Shown here one piece after another: positions 6,913 to 15,849 of a stretch of DNA of 64,000 bases. Under the pieces are notes generated by a model. That model was not told the origin of the DNA, ran no database searches, and saw only the letters and a list, made by a program, of their open reading frames with translations. Position numbers and translations under genes: made by a program. The first letter of the stretch is position 1. The number at the start of each line of letters is the position of its first letter. The stretch spans positions 1 to 64,000 of the forward strand of contig JAZSRC010000084.1 in assembly GCA_045538305.1 (NCBI GenBank), written 5' to 3'. Origin of the DNA: SFHK01 sp045538305. GTDB taxonomy: Bacteria > Bacillota > Clostridia > Christensenellales > Aristaeellaceae.

Positions 6913-8777
6913 AAACTTTTGGACGGATCGTTCCTGAATTCGTTTGGTGTAACGCCCATATTTGCTTTGAAAATGCGGGAAAAGTATTTGGCGTCGGCAA
7001 AGCCCACGCTCTGCGCGATATCGGAAATCTTCATGGACGTTGTCAGCAGCATGCGTTTGGCATTATCCATCCGTCGCGCAGTGATGTATTCGCTGTATCC
7101 GATACCGAGCTGTTCACGGAACAATCGGCTGAGTGAATAAGCGGACATGGAAAACTGATCGGCTACGAAGGTCTGGCTCAGACCGGTATAGGAAATATTT
7201 TCACTGATGTACGTAAGCACCTGATTCAGCATTTCCTTTCGGCGAATGTCCTTTTCTGTGGAATTCTCTTCCGAGGAGGACATTTTATTCATCTGCAGAA
7301 GGCAGCTTTGATAGGACTTATGAATATCGTTGGGAGTAAGAACGGTATCGCCCGTGAAAACCACCGCGTTTTCAATTTTGAGAGCTCCCTTCAGGAATGA
7401 AAGAATTGTGTTTTGGATTGTTTCCGGATTCATGTCGCCAACCAGACAGATCAGAACAGAATAATCCTCATACAGAATATCGGTCAGATATCCCTCCGCA
7501 CAGTTATTCTGCCGGATTTGTTCCAGAAGCTGTGCGCGCCTTGCGGCGTCCAGTCGAATGTTTTTGATCAGATATACGCAGATGCTTCCATCATATTCAT
7601 AAAAATGCGTGGTTTCGAACAGCTTTTGGGGAACAATTGCACCATACAGAAGGTTGGACATCAGGCTTTCGATGATGAGCAGGTTTTTTTCCTCCAGCTC
7701 GTCGCGCATCCGAACAAACTCTCCCTCGATCGTCTCCAACTCTCCCGATGCGATACTGTTGGAATGCGTGATTTTTCTCACCAGCTGAAGAATTGGCATA
7801 TAGTTATAGTAGACGACGATGAGCACGAATATCATAAGGATAGCGAACATGCACAGCGTGATATTGCGGGCGAAAATATAGAAGGAGCGTGTATCGGCCT
7901 GAATGCTGTCGCTTGTAAGAATGCCGATGCATTTGAGGGGAGACGAAGAATGGGATGCCAGAAAGACAGAGTACAGGCTTCCTTTATCGGAGAAGGTTTG
8001 CATTTGGCTGCGTGATTTGCCTGCCGAAAGGATATTGCTCGCCTCAATGAGTTCCGGATTACATGGGGCGTTTGTATAAAGCAGGGTATTATCTTCGTTA
8101 TAGATCAGGAAATCCATGTCAGCAGCGCTTTGCGTGAGGAACATGTCGGTATTGATGCTGTCTGACGACAGGGTATAGATGAGCAGGGCGTCCTGATAAT
8201 CCACGCCGATTTTAATCGGAATACCAATGTAGAATACCGCGCTTTGGTGAGACAGTACGGGAAAGGTAGATGTAAATCTCCACTTGGCGGAAGCGTCGTA
8301 ATCAAAAAACGAATTCAGAATTCTGGAAGCGCCTTGGTTTCCGCTCAATACCACAGACAGATATTCATCTTTGGAATATCTGTGTTGGCTGGTAAAAATA
8401 CTGTCGAGCGGTTTGTAATACAGTATCAGATTGCGGTTTGTCAGATCGCTTTGGGTGGACAATGCTTCTGTGATTTTTTTATAATAATAGGGATTGCTTT
8501 TAAGCATATTCAGACTGGGTACGCTGGTAATGTCCGAACGGCTTTTAACGGCAAAACTCATCGCCTGGCTGCGCATGGCGGTCAGTTCGCTTTCAATATA
8601 TCCCGAAAACATATCATTGATTTTCTGAAAGGTATGTAGATTTTTATTCTCAAGCTCCTGATAGGAATGCGTCAGAAGCAGGTATAGGCATAATCCAAGG
8701 GGAATGACCAAAATCAGGATCAATGTCATCAATAGCTTATGAAGATAACGATGACGGACGATTCTGTGCTTCAGCAA
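6909..8777 (-). CDS. Membrane-bound AraC-family regulator with extracellular sensor
   Basis: This 622-residue one-component regulator has TM1 at residues about 14-35, an extracellular sensor region of about 260 residues, TM2 at about 302-324 and a C-terminal AraC DNA-binding domain (about 515-622) with two helix-turn-helix units, the second in ISDIAQSVGFADAKYFSRIF. No receiver or kinase domain is present. The start is a TTG (leader LKHRIVRHR) with a GAAAGG site about 12 nt upstream, so the start is less certain than the rest. Facing the lyase gene tail to tail, it probably controls the transporter-lyase operon in response to an extracellular sugar. Confidence 0.88.
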   Translation of the reverse strand: MLKHRIVRHRYLHKLLMTLILILVIPLGLCLYLLLTHSYQELENKNLHTFQKINDMFSGYIESELTAMRSQAMSFAVKSRSDITSVPSLNMLKSNPYYYKKITEALSTQSDLTNRNLILYYKPLDSIFTSQHRYSKDEYLSVVLSGNQGASRILNSFFDYDASAKWRFTSTFPVLSHQSAVFYIGIPIKIGVDYQDALLIYTLSSDSINTDMFLTQSAADMDFLIYNEDNTLLYTNAPCNPELIEASNILSAGKSRSQMQTFSDKGSLYSVFLASHSSSPLKCIGILTSDSIQADTRSFYIFARNITLCMFAILMIFVLIVVYYNYMPILQLVRKITHSNSIASGELETIEGEFVRMRDELEEKNLLIIESLMSNLLYGAIVPQKLFETTHFYEYDGSICVYLIKNIRLDAARRAQLLEQIRQNNCAEGYLTDILYEDYSVLICLVGDMNPETIQNTILSFLKGALKIENAVVFTGDTVLTPNDIHKSYQSCLLQMNKMSSSEENSTEKDIRRKEMLNQVLTYISENISYTGLSQTFVADQFSMSAYSLSRLFREQLGIGYSEYITARRMDNAKRMLLTTSMKISDIAQSVGFADAKYFSRIFKANMGVTPNEFRNDPSKSF

Positions 8778-8814
8778 AGTTCTTCAGCGCCTTTCAACCG
8801 AAAAGTATATTCCA

Positions 8815-8843
8815 ATTATAGCATCATTCCCCATCGAATGCAA
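8815..8843 (-). promoter_or_regulatory. Promoter of the membrane AraC regulator
   Basis: On the minus strand TTGCAT and TATAAT are 17 bp apart, the latter preceded by TG (extended -10), 38 bp upstream of the TTG start. Confidence 0.6.
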
Positions 8844-8869
8844 TTCGCGCGCATACACAACGGCGCATG

Positions 8870-8914
8870 ATGAAAAATAAATACCCTCCCGGCGTTTAGG
8901 CTGCGCCGGGAGGG
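8870..8914 (-). terminator. Terminator of the DUF697-like gene
   Basis: An 11-bp GC-rich stem (CCCTCCCGGCG / CGCCGGGAGGG, 8884-8914) is followed on the minus strand by TATTTATTTTT. It begins 12 bp past the stop at 8927. Confidence 0.85.
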
Positions 8915-8926
8915 AGCGGTATGTGA

Positions 8927-9553
8927 TTACATGGTTTCAAGTTCGATTTGTTCAGCATTGTCAAAAGCGCCGTTCTTTTTTTCGCGTTTGTATTCTTTGG
9001 TGAAAGTTTTGATGTCCTGATTGATGTCGCGCTTTTTGATTTCCTCCTGTACGGCTTCTTTTATTTCGGCTTCCGACATGTTTTCTATCTTTTTGCCGGA
9101 ACCGACGATGGCGGTCAGCATTTTGGTATACACAACGGCGGAGATCATCGCGGTGGCATAGCCGATGCTGCCCATCAGAGCCGTGGAGGCCGCCGTACCG
9201 ACACCGGGGATTATCGACAGAACCGACGATGCGACGACGCCGCCAATGACGGTAATGGCATTGGATGCAAGATTGGCAACCACACAGGAAGCCAGCGACT
9301 TCATGATGTTTTTGCTCAGGCGGATGTTGAGCGCGTTATTGATGCGCACATACATGGAATATACAACGGCAGTCTGGCAGGCGATGCATGCAACCGCGCC
9401 TGCGCCGGGAATGGCGGAAGCCAGCGCCAGCGCTGTCGAAGCGATTGCGTGCTGACGAACGATTTTCGCAATATCTTCGCCGAGCGAATCGGTTACAAAT
9501 GAATTGGAAAGTTTATCGATACCCATTAAAGTGAATGCTGCCGGAATTGCCAT
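8927..9553 (-). CDS. Small membrane protein, DUF697/YcjF-like
   Basis: The 208-residue protein is not firmly recognised. It has alternating Ala/Gly/Ile-rich hydrophobic helices between residues about 35 and 155, with two similar proline-glycine turns (SAIPGAGAVACIACQTAVVY and SIIPGVGTAASTALMGSIGY), the pattern seen in DUF697 proteins. A charged tail of about 55 residues (KKIENMSEAEIKEAVQEEIK onward) follows. DUF697 domains usually follow a GTPase domain; none is present here or next door. GGGAGG lies 9 nt before the ATG, and a strong terminator follows, so it is monocistronic. Confidence 0.6.
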   Translation of the reverse strand: MAIPAAFTLMGIDKLSNSFVTDSLGEDIAKIVRQHAIASTALALASAIPGAGAVACIACQTAVVYSMYVRINNALNIRLSKNIMKSLASCVVANLASNAITVIGGVVASSVLSIIPGVGTAASTALMGSIGYATAMISAVVYTKMLTAIVGSGKKIENMSEAEIKEAVQEEIKKRDINQDIKTFTKEYKREKKNGAFDNAEQIELETM

Positions 9554-9649
9554 AGTGTTTTCCTCCCGATTCCGTAATCTGCTTTTGTGAGAAAATTATA
9601 GCATCCGCTTTCATTGGGAATTGTATGCCGTTTCCGGGGAATGTTTCCT

Positions 9650-9687
9650 GAAATCAAACGTCCAGCCGTCATTTTGGCGGCTGGACG
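9650..9687 (-). terminator. Terminator of the transglutaminase-like operon
   Basis: CGTCCAGCCG (9659-9668) and CGGCTGGACG (9678-9687) form a perfect 10-bp stem just past the stop at 9698. On the minus strand it is followed by TTTGATTT, a short U-rich tract. Confidence 0.6.
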
Positions 9688-9697
9688 AAAAACTGTT

Positions 9698-11077
9698 TTA
9701 GTCGGTAATCTTCTCAAATGCCAGCGTTTCGCTGTCGGAATCGTAGTCGTAGGAGTCAAAGCCGCGCGAGGTGCATTCGATCTCGCCGTCCTGATTATCG
9801 TAGGGATCATAGCGTTCAAAGGCTTTGACGGGATTTAAGCGGGTAAAGTAGCGGTCGTTTGCGATCATGCGGAAGGGGTCGAGATTGCCGAAGTAGAAGT
9901 TCCACTTTTCGATATTGCCGCTTCTCCATGCGCTTCCGCCGAAGGAAGGGTCGGCGAACAGCCAGCCGAATTCCTCGGTGTAGAACTGCGCCCAGTCGTG
10001 GTTGCCCGTGCCCTTGGGATCTACCACCAGGCCGCTTTGCCAGCGGGTGGGAACGCCCAGTATGCGAAGTAGGGTCATGAACAGTATGGCCTGAAGGCCG
10101 CAGTCGCCCTTATGGTTCAAAGCGACGTATTCCGCGTGGCGCTCAATCAGTATGTAGGAACGCATGAAAGAATAACGCACGTTCTGAGTAACGTAATTGT
10201 ACACAAGGCGGGCAAGCTTCAGCGGGTTGGTTTCGTTTCCGGCAATTTCCTTTGCAAGCTTTTTCAGATACGGCGTGAAGGCGATATGCGGATACTGCTC
10301 GGACAGATCGTCCTCCGTGGGATTGCCTGCGTCGGGATAGGCGATGAAGGGTGCACTGTTTTCGGTATCTACATACTTCATGCGGTTTTCGTAGGTGAAG
10401 GTTACCTGGAAGGGCGCGTTTTCCTGAAGTACGCGCCGATAGCTCACCGTTCTGTGGTGTTCGTTTACGGGGGCGACAAAGCCGTCCTCGTCCGCTTCGA
10501 CGGTGATTTTGTCCGCCGCCTGCTGCGCGGCCAGCGCGGGAACGGGAATGTGGCACAGATAGGTTTCGCCGGGAATGAACTTGTCGTCGTCCACCTTTAC
10601 GGACATCTTGATTTTGAAGCGGTAGGCGAGTTCGCCCTTTTCGCGCATTTCCTGAAGCGCTTCCTTCAGGCGCAGGTTCTCCTCGGCTTCGTTGTCAACA
10701 TACTGGCGATTCCAAAGGTCCCTGCTCATGCGAACGAGCGTTCCTGCAAAGGAGCTTACATATCTTTTTTCACCGTTGATGTAGTAGTAATCTATGCAGC
10801 CGTCCTCTTCCATGCGGTCGAATTCCTCTTGCGTAAAATCACGCACGCGCTTGCGCATGATTTCCATTGCCTGCTCGCGGTTATAGGGAAAGCGCTTGGG
10901 CAGCATCTGAATGAGGCTGCGCTCTACAATCAGGCGGTCCTTCAGAAACGAAGGGATGCTTTCCTTTTTCAGGCGGTTTTCGATCAGGCGAAGGGCACCG
11001 TCGAGATCGCCGGCCAGTTTGGTTTTCAGTATATCTTCGGGAAGGTCGTACATCAGGCTTTCAAGCGGAAGACGCAT
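9698..11077 (-). CDS. Transglutaminase-like superfamily protein
   Basis: A 459-residue soluble protein. The C-terminal half carries the transglutaminase-like core (about residues 285-390) with all three catalytic positions: Cys in HKGDCGLQAILF, His in GTGNHDWAQFY and Asp in WLFADPSF. The N-terminal 240 residues are helical then beta-rich and resemble no family I can name. There is no signal peptide or membrane segment. It lies 6 bp after a UroD/MtaA-like gene and is probably co-transcribed with it. The family includes cysteine proteases, amidases and true transglutaminases, so the reaction is open. Confidence 0.82.
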   Translation of the reverse strand: MRLPLESLMYDLPEDILKTKLAGDLDGALRLIENRLKKESIPSFLKDRLIVERSLIQMLPKRFPYNREQAMEIMRKRVRDFTQEEFDRMEEDGCIDYYYINGEKRYVSSFAGTLVRMSRDLWNRQYVDNEAEENLRLKEALQEMREKGELAYRFKIKMSVKVDDDKFIPGETYLCHIPVPALAAQQAADKITVEADEDGFVAPVNEHHRTVSYRRVLQENAPFQVTFTYENRMKYVDTENSAPFIAYPDAGNPTEDDLSEQYPHIAFTPYLKKLAKEIAGNETNPLKLARLVYNYVTQNVRYSFMRSYILIERHAEYVALNHKGDCGLQAILFMTLLRILGVPTRWQSGLVVDPKGTGNHDWAQFYTEEFGWLFADPSFGGSAWRSGNIEKWNFYFGNLDPFRMIANDRYFTRLNPVKAFERYDPYDNQDGEIECTSRGFDSYDYDSDSETLAFEKITD

Positions 11078-11083
11078 AATACA

Positions 11084-12094
11084 TTATCCCCTTTCGTTGT
11101 AATCGCTGACGGCTTTATAGAAGCTATCGATATTTGCCCACGGCGTTTTCGGCGGAATATCGCAGCCGGAGGAAATAACGAAATTCGGATGCAGGGCGCA
11201 TACGTCGCGCATCAGCGTAATGGTTTCGTTGTAAATGCTTTCGCATGTTCCGTTCAGGAACTGCGCCGCGGGATCGATATTGCCCATGATCACCACATTG
11301 GAGGGTGCTTTTTTCAAAAGCTCGCGTATGTCGGTGGTATTTCCTACGTGATATGCGGCTGCGCCGATTTCCAGTATGTCATCAAACTGTTTGTAGACAT
11401 TGTTTCCGCAGTTGTGGTAAATCAGTATGAACTCGTCTGTCTGCACTTCGTCCGCGATGCGCTTTACAAAATCGCAGCTGAATTCCTTTGCAAGTCTAGG
11501 CGACAGAAGGCCGCCCAGGGGTTCGGCCATTACTACGCCGTCTGCACCCGCGTCGCGGTAGGACTTGATGTATTTAATCAGAAATTCCGTGGCCTTCTCA
11601 AGCGCCGCCAGCACGAAATCCGGATCGTCGTAGCAATTGGCGAGCGCTTCGGTTACGTCCATTAGTCTTCCGGCCAATGAAAACGGACCAATGACGCCGG
11701 CAAATACCGGGCGGTCGGTAATGAGCGCTTTGGCTTTTCGAATGGCTTCAATATATCGGCCTGTGCGTCCCGCGCCGACTTCGGGAACGGGGAGAGCTTC
11801 GGCTTCCTCTTCGGATGTAATCAGCGCGCCGGTTACCGTGGGGACCTCGTAGTCGGAAAAATGAACGGTTGCGCCGAAAGCCTCCGCTTCTACCGAAAGA
11901 TCCATCATGGATACGGAGGCGAGCGACGGCGTTCTGTCGGCGATGAGCTTCATGCCCTCGGCCTGACGGTCGCTGGAGTCGATCAGCTGGCGGACGCTGA
12001 TGTTTAAAAGGCTTACAGAGGGAAAGGACAATACGGGCATGCCGTATTTCGGCGATTTCCCGATGAGCGATTGAATCCATTGCTTCATCTGCAT
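11084..12094 (-). CDS. Uroporphyrinogen decarboxylase family / MtaA-like corrinoid methyltransferase
   Basis: The 336-residue TIM-barrel protein belongs to the UroD/MtaA superfamily. The zinc-site motif of methylcobamide:thiol methyltransferases is visible: HNCGN (about residue 227) followed about 70 residues later by SSGCDIPP. The pattern FAGVIGPFSLAGRLMDV and GADGVVMAEPLGG also fits MtaA-like members rather than heme-pathway HemE. GGAGG sits 7 nt before the ATG. No corrinoid protein or reactivase gene is nearby, so the methyl donor and acceptor are unknown. It is 6 bp upstream of the transglutaminase-like gene. Confidence 0.83.
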   Translation of the reverse strand: MQMKQWIQSLIGKSPKYGMPVLSFPSVSLLNISVRQLIDSSDRQAEGMKLIADRTPSLASVSMMDLSVEAEAFGATVHFSDYEVPTVTGALITSEEEAEALPVPEVGAGRTGRYIEAIRKAKALITDRPVFAGVIGPFSLAGRLMDVTEALANCYDDPDFVLAALEKATEFLIKYIKSYRDAGADGVVMAEPLGGLLSPRLAKEFSCDFVKRIADEVQTDEFILIYHNCGNNVYKQFDDILEIGAAAYHVGNTTDIRELLKKAPSNVVIMGNIDPAAQFLNGTCESIYNETITLMRDVCALHPNFVISSGCDIPPKTPWANIDSFYKAVSDYNERG

Positions 12095-12168
12095 AATTTT
12101 TCCTCCGTGTGCGTTTCTTTCCGGTATTCTGCTGATAGGGGAGTGCGTAGGGTATTTTCAGGACGCGG

Positions 12169-12870
12169 CTATGGAAAAGAGAGTTCTTTACCGTTCGCCT
12201 TCAGCCATTTTTTCCATATTTCATAATCGGGCATTCGTGCTTTTACATCCGCCCAGAAGCGATCGGAGTGGTTAAAGTGATTCAAATGGCATAGTTCGTG
12301 TATGACTACGTATGTAAGCGCCTCTTTGGGCGCCATGATCAGCTTCCAGTTAAAGTTGAGGTTTCCTTTGCTGGAGCAGCTGCCCCAGCGCGTGCGCTGT
12401 TCGCGTATGGTGATTCGTCCGTAGGTTTTTGAAACGGTTGGCGAGTAAATGTCAATTGCTTCGCGGATTCTTGCCAGCGCGAGCTTACACAGGTAGTTTT
12501 TTACCTGCATATCGATAGCTCCGTCCGCTTCGTTAACGGTCCTTACGGTGAGAATTCCGTCCTTCAGCGTGATCAGGTTGCGTCCGGCCTTTTCAATTTG
12601 AACGGGCGTAAGGCTGCCTTCGATCAGAACGCTCTTTTTTCGGGAAAGATGGTTTTGTTCCGCGATTTGGTTAAACGTCCGGTGCATTTCGTCAAGCCAG
12701 TCAATGCGGCTTTTTACAAGCTGATCCACGTCCCGAAGGCGCGCGTTCTTTGGCGCGTAAACGCGGATTTTGTTTACCGGAAGCGCCTGCAAGAGCACGT
12801 TTGTGCGGGCCCCGGAAGAGATCAGCGTATATTCAACGCTGCGTGCGCCGATTTTTAACTGTCGTTTCAT
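12169..12870 (-). CDS. YgjP-like (DUF45) metal-dependent hydrolase
   Basis: The 233-residue protein has the zincin motif HELCHLNHFNHSDRFW (about residues 190-205), preceded by the family signature RTRWGSCSSKGNLNFNWKL. This places it in the M48-related YgjP/DUF45 group, soluble putative metallopeptidases often linked to restriction or housekeeping loci. It overlaps the end of mbl by 4 bp (ATGA), with GGAGG 13 nt upstream inside mbl, so translation is likely coupled. Substrate unknown. Confidence 0.87.
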   Translation of the reverse strand: MKRQLKIGARSVEYTLISSGARTNVLLQALPVNKIRVYAPKNARLRDVDQLVKSRIDWLDEMHRTFNQIAEQNHLSRKKSVLIEGSLTPVQIEKAGRNLITLKDGILTVRTVNEADGAIDMQVKNYLCKLALARIREAIDIYSPTVSKTYGRITIREQRTRWGSCSSKGNLNFNWKLIMAPKEALTYVVIHELCHLNHFNHSDRFWADVKARMPDYEIWKKWLKANGKELSFP

Positions 12871-13877
12871 GGACGGCGCGATTCCTCCATTTCGTCCTCA
12901 ATCAGGCACTGATAGGCTTTCTGATCCTTGAGAATGATGGAAAGCCCGTTGATTACGCAATTTTCCGGATTCTCCGCCACCTTCACCGGAAGATTCAACG
13001 CCTTTTTCAGATGCAGATCCAGGCCGAAAAGCTGCGCGCCGCCGCCTGCCAAGGTGACGCCGTTTTTGATCAGATCGGCGGAGATTTCCTCCGGCATAAA
13101 AAGCAGCAGTCTTGAAAGCATTTCTGTCAGCGCCTGCGCGACCTCGGCTACGCAGCCGGACACGGCGGATGCTGGGATTTCGCGCATACGCGGAAGCATG
13201 CACGAATAGTCGAACACGGCCTTTTGCGTCTTCACATCGCCGCTCATGCCAGAAAGCGCGCCCAGCTCATGCTTGATTTCCTTTGCGGTTTTGGGGCCGA
13301 TTGCGTAACCGAAGCCGGTTCGAAGGCCGGATATAATGCGTTCATCCGCGCGCCGCATGCCAAAGGGCAAATAATCGCTCTTCAGCACGCGGCCCATGGA
13401 GATAATGGAAGCGGAAATTTTCTCTGCGCCGACGTCTGCAATCAGACATGCCTCCGGTTCCATAATCGGAAGGTTTGCACCCAGCGCGCATGCGACGTCG
13501 GACGGCGTCATACCAACGGCGGGGATGCCCTCGTCGATTACGCGGCGCTCGAATTCGTCGCGCACATCCGCGCGCATGGTGGCGGGCGCGGCGAGCAATA
13601 CGCCCGGGCGCTTGATTACCCGCTTTTCCACATCGCCCGTCAGGGCGTGAATGCGCTTTGCCATGAGCGAAGTATCCGTAATGACGCCGCCCTGTACGCA
13701 CTTTATTACCGCAACGCCCTCGGGCTCCCTTCCGTATATGGACAAAGCGCGTTCACCCCATGCGAACACTCCGCGCGCCTTGCTTTTTGCGGCAAACGCG
13801 GGCTCGCGGTATATTTCAGCCTTTGTCGCCATGCGGAGCATTTCGCTGCCTGCATCGATGGCATATTCCCAGTGCAT
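12867..13877 (-). CDS. mbl: MreB/Mbl-type actin-like cell shape protein
   Basis: Bacterial actin homologue guiding lateral wall synthesis. The 336-residue length fits the MreB/Mbl family. Recognisable elements: YAIDAGSEMLRMATK (phosphate 1, degenerate), GVLLAAPATMRADVRDEFERR, SDVACALGANLPIMEPEACLIADVGAEK (phosphate 2) and NGVTLAGGGAQLFGLD (adenosine loop). The usual IGTAN and MVVDIGGGTTE motifs are altered, so it is a divergent paralogue. ATG 13877 is chosen (CGGAGG 12 nt upstream); longer starts would overlap spoIIID more deeply. The position after spoIIID is the reason for the Mbl assignment. Confidence 0.82.
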   Translation of the reverse strand: MHWEYAIDAGSEMLRMATKAEIYREPAFAAKSKARGVFAWGERALSIYGREPEGVAVIKCVQGGVITDTSLMAKRIHALTGDVEKRVIKRPGVLLAAPATMRADVRDEFERRVIDEGIPAVGMTPSDVACALGANLPIMEPEACLIADVGAEKISASIISMGRVLKSDYLPFGMRRADERIISGLRTGFGYAIGPKTAKEIKHELGALSGMSGDVKTQKAVFDYSCMLPRMREIPASAVSGCVAEVAQALTEMLSRLLLFMPEEISADLIKNGVTLAGGGAQLFGLDLHLKKALNLPVKVAENPENCVINGLSIILKDQKAYQCLIEDEMEESRRP

Positions 13878-14145
13878 TGTCTTTCGGCACCTCCGATTGA
13901 CGCTGTAAGTATTTTTCGCGCGTCGCCATACCGCCGCGCAGATGGCGTTCGGCCTTGTTTCTGTCGAGTATTTCTCCAACCTCTTGAAACAAGCCTGTAT
14001 GATAGGTCTTGAGCCTGACGCGCATATCCTTATGAACGGTTGTTTTGCTTACGCCTATGCGCTTTGCACATTCGCGTACCGTTGCGCCCGTTGCCAGTAT
14101 AAACAGCGCTTCCTGCTGAATTCTGGCAATGATGTCTTCTCTCAA
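13816..14145 (-). CDS. spoIIID: Sporulation transcription factor SpoIIID
   Basis: A mother-cell DNA-binding regulator of endospore formation. The core is unmistakable: helix-turn-helix ATVRECAKRIGVSKTTVHKD, then RLKTYHTGLFQEVGEILD and the family tag RHLRGGMATREKY. The start is a TTG at 14145 with GGAGGCG 8-9 nt upstream. The 109 residues exceed the usual 80-95 because of a basic, His/Cys-containing tail (VPKDNALGICHRCRQRNAPH) that is read through the start region of mbl: the two genes overlap by 62 bp. This is the clearest evidence that the organism sporulates. Confidence 0.93.
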   Translation of the reverse strand: MREDIIARIQQEALFILATGATVRECAKRIGVSKTTVHKDMRVRLKTYHTGLFQEVGEILDRNKAERHLRGGMATREKYLQRQSEVPKDNALGICHRCRQRNAPHGDKG

Positions 14146-14251
14146 AAAAACATCGCCTCCGGCAAACCCGTTTTTCAAGGCTATGCCGGAGGGCGGCCGG
14201 TTCATTCATTGAGGATATGGATCTCGGGCTGAAGGCCGGGGTTTACGCTTG

Positions 14252-15817
14252 TTATGCAATCGTGTCGTGAATCGTCTTGCGCACGGCGCCCTTGCCTTCG
14301 TTCATTTTCTTGAACGCGCTGATAACCTGATCCGCAAGACCGGCTTTTACAAGGCTTATGCCGTAGATGCTTTCGTCCTCGAGAATCGGAAGCAGGATGC
14401 TCTCGACGCCGTCGTTGTTTCCAAAGGTCAGGCCGGCAATGCGGTCTTTCATTTCATTCAGGCGGGGATCGGGGGACACGGCCATTTCTTCGCCGTTGTC
14501 GTCAATACCCATCAGGTAGCGGATCCAGCCGGCTTCAACCAGCACAATACCCCTCAGCTTGCTCGTATCCATGCCGCGTGCGATGTATTCCTTGATGGTT
14601 TCGCCAAAGCGGATGGAAAGCTTCTGGGAGGTATCGGTTGCGATTCGCTGGGGCGTGTCGGGCAGGAAGCAGTTGGGCAGGCGGTCGTTCAGGACCTCGC
14701 ACAGGAAGGTTTCGGGCTTCATGATTCCGGGATCGGTTACAACGGGCATGCCCTCCTGATAGCCGATTTGTTCAACCAGCGCCTTAAGGTCGGCATCGTT
14801 CATCTCCTGCCAGATGGTTTTGAAGTTCAGGAGGCAGCCGAATATGGCCAGGCAGGTGTGCAGGGGATTGAGGCATGTGGTAACCTTCATGCGCTCAACG
14901 CGCTCTACCGTTTCACGGCTTGCATAGTATACGCCGGCTTTTTCAAGCGGGAGCTTTCCGTTGGGGAAATCGTCCTCAATGACGAGGTATTCCTTTTCTT
15001 CAGCATTTACAAACGCGGACGTATAGGTATTTTTGGAGGTAATGATCAGGCCGCCGTCTTCAAAACCGTCCTCTGCCAGCACCTTCATGACGTTTTCATC
15101 CGGACGGGGGGTGATTTTGTCGATCATTGTCCAGGGGAAGGATACCTTTTCGTTCAGATAGGCGAGGAAGCCTGCGTCGGCATAGCCGTTTGCAATCCAC
15201 TTGCCTGCAACCATCTTTACCACGTTTTCCAGCTTCTCGCCGTTATGGGAGCAGTTGTCCATGCTGACAAGCGCAAGGGGCGCGGCATTTTTGAGATAGC
15301 GCTTCAGAAGCATCTTGGTTACATAGCCCATGAGGCCTTTTGCGTCCTCGGGCTTACCGTTTGCATCCTTTTCCGCAAACGCGGGAGCATATCCCTTTTC
15401 GGTAATGGTAAAGGAAGCCATCATCAGGGAGGGACTTTCGAAAATTTCGGCGGCGCGCTCGTCGTCCTGAATGGTGAGGGATTCGACGATGGATGCCAGA
15501 ACCTCCTTTTTGATGCTGCCGGAGGAAATCAGGGTAACATTTACGGACAGATTGTCAAACGGGCGATAGGCCTTTTCGATGATCTCGGAATCAAAGCCTT
15601 CGAATACGGCGATACCGGTATCGATGACGCCCTGATTCAGAAGGCGCTGCGCTGCGCCGCCAAGAAACGCACGGAAAATGTTGCCTGCGCCGAAGTGAAT
15701 CCACTGGGGATTCTTACGCGTGTTTTCGGTAATCTTTTGTACGTCATATTCCGGAAGCGTATAGCCCTTTTCAAGCCATACCTGTCGATTGGAAAGCTCC
15801 TTTAGATTCAGTTTCAT
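14252..15817 (-). CDS. Mannitol dehydrogenase family oxidoreductase (fructuronate reductase-like)
   Basis: A 521-residue member of the polyol-specific long-chain dehydrogenases. It shows an N-terminal nucleotide site HFGAGNIFRAFLGGAAQ, the internal ALVSMDNCSHNGEKL, MIDKITPRP and the catalytic-region VTTCLNPLHTCLAIFG with the conserved Asn-x-x-His. These fit the UxuB-like clade that reduces fructuronate to mannonate with NADH, which would connect to uronic acids released by the lyase 8 kb away; that link is inference. A good promoter precedes it. The downstream gene spoIIID is probably transcribed separately. Confidence 0.85.
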   Translation of the reverse strand: MKLNLKELSNRQVWLEKGYTLPEYDVQKITENTRKNPQWIHFGAGNIFRAFLGGAAQRLLNQGVIDTGIAVFEGFDSEIIEKAYRPFDNLSVNVTLISSGSIKKEVLASIVESLTIQDDERAAEIFESPSLMMASFTITEKGYAPAFAEKDANGKPEDAKGLMGYVTKMLLKRYLKNAAPLALVSMDNCSHNGEKLENVVKMVAGKWIANGYADAGFLAYLNEKVSFPWTMIDKITPRPDENVMKVLAEDGFEDGGLIITSKNTYTSAFVNAEEKEYLVIEDDFPNGKLPLEKAGVYYASRETVERVERMKVTTCLNPLHTCLAIFGCLLNFKTIWQEMNDADLKALVEQIGYQEGMPVVTDPGIMKPETFLCEVLNDRLPNCFLPDTPQRIATDTSQKLSIRFGETIKEYIARGMDTSKLRGIVLVEAGWIRYLMGIDDNGEEMAVSPDPRLNEMKDRIAGLTFGNNDGVESILLPILEDESIYGISLVKAGLADQVISAFKKMNEGKGAVRKTIHDTIA

Positions 15818-15849
15818 TGGATCGCGTCCTTCCCATGATAATTACGTAT

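Noticed and set aside
10112..11665. 517-codon plus-strand frame across the transglutaminase and UroD genes
   Set aside because: It crosses two genes with intact catalytic motifs on the other strand; composition is a shadow of their codon use.
14249..15805. 518-codon plus-strand frame opposite the fructuronate-reductase-like gene
   Set aside because: Almost exact mirror of the real gene; no ribosome binding site and no domain.
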